A stretch of 5,854 bases of DNA from CAZOIA01 sp964579675 (lineage in GTDB: Bacteria > Planctomycetota > Phycisphaerae > UBA1845 > PWPN01): NCBI GenBank assembly GCA_964579675.1, contig CAZOIA010000283.1, forward strand, positions 1 to 5,854. Reading direction: 5' to 3'. Position numbers and translations under genes: made by a program. Position 1 is the stretch's first letter, and every line of letters begins with the position of its first letter. The notes beneath the pieces are model-generated. The model was not told where the DNA came from. It did no database searches and saw only the letters and a list, made by a program, of their open reading frames with translations. This document shows, one piece after another, positions 5,818 to 5,854 of the stretch.

Positions 5818-5843
5818 GGGCGGCTTGTTGGAAGGCGCCGCCC
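5818..5843. terminator. GC-rich stem-loop near the right edge, weak terminator candidate
   Basis: GGGCGGC (5818-5824) and GCCGCCC (5837-5843) pair perfectly around a 12-base loop, about 150 bases after the VWA stop. There is no T-run on the plus strand, so a terminator role is only possible. The rest of 5666-5854 holds no gene I can support. Confidence 0.3.
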
Positions 5844-5854
5844 CCAGGTGTTTC

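Noticed and set aside
5691..5854. Open plus-strand frame from ATG 5691 to the window edge
   Set aside because: Only 54 codons, rich in P, R and C, across several hairpins. GGGG is only 2 bases from the ATG, and no family is recognisable. It could be reconsidered with sequence to the right.

Overview
This 5.85-kb, GC-rich window reads as a piece of a Planctomycetota chromosome, or possibly a related PVC-group bacterium. The evidence is gene content rather than a marker gene. There is a secreted SGSH-like sulfatase, a fusion of a LolA/DUF2092-like domain with a TlpA-type thioredoxin, a DUF1080/LamG-like beta-sandwich lipoprotein candidate, and a large membrane protein carrying a VWA domain and a glutamine-amidotransferase-like fold. 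The class cannot be fixed from this window. No mobile element, CRISPR array, tRNA or rRNA was seen.

Layout. Positions 1-803 hold two minus-strand genes: a small membrane protein with a ribosomal L7/L12 C-terminal-like domain (384-803), followed by the start of a sulfatase (391 down to the window edge). The two overlap by 8 bases, so they are probably co-transcribed. The 201-base divergent region 804-1004 holds two overlapping perfect palindromes, a perfect 8-bp hairpin and a good ribosome binding site. It drives the fusion thioredoxin gene (1005-2294, plus strand). That gene converges on, and overlaps by 29 bases, the minus-strand beta-sandwich gene (2266-3030), with a 7-bp GC hairpin just past the thioredoxin stop. 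A second divergent region (3031-3247) carries hairpins, one strong Shine-Dalgarno and a possible 28-codon leader ORF. It leads into the VWA/GATase-like membrane protein (3248-5665). The last 189 bases hold several stem-loops and no convincing gene.

How the genes may relate. Four of the five main products appear to be exported or to act at the membrane and periplasm: desulfation of sulfated glycans, a thiol-disulfide protein, a carbohydrate-type beta-sandwich protein and a VWA membrane scaffold. Apart from the overlapping 384-803/sulfatase pair, the genes are in alternating orientations, so this is not one operon, and a shared pathway is not demonstrated. The most unusual items are the membrane-anchored L7/L12-like protein, the third cysteine beside the cis-proline of the thioredoxin domain, the paired palindromes at 858-886, and the embedded hairpin at the convergent overlap. 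I did not find a clearly new multi-gene system.
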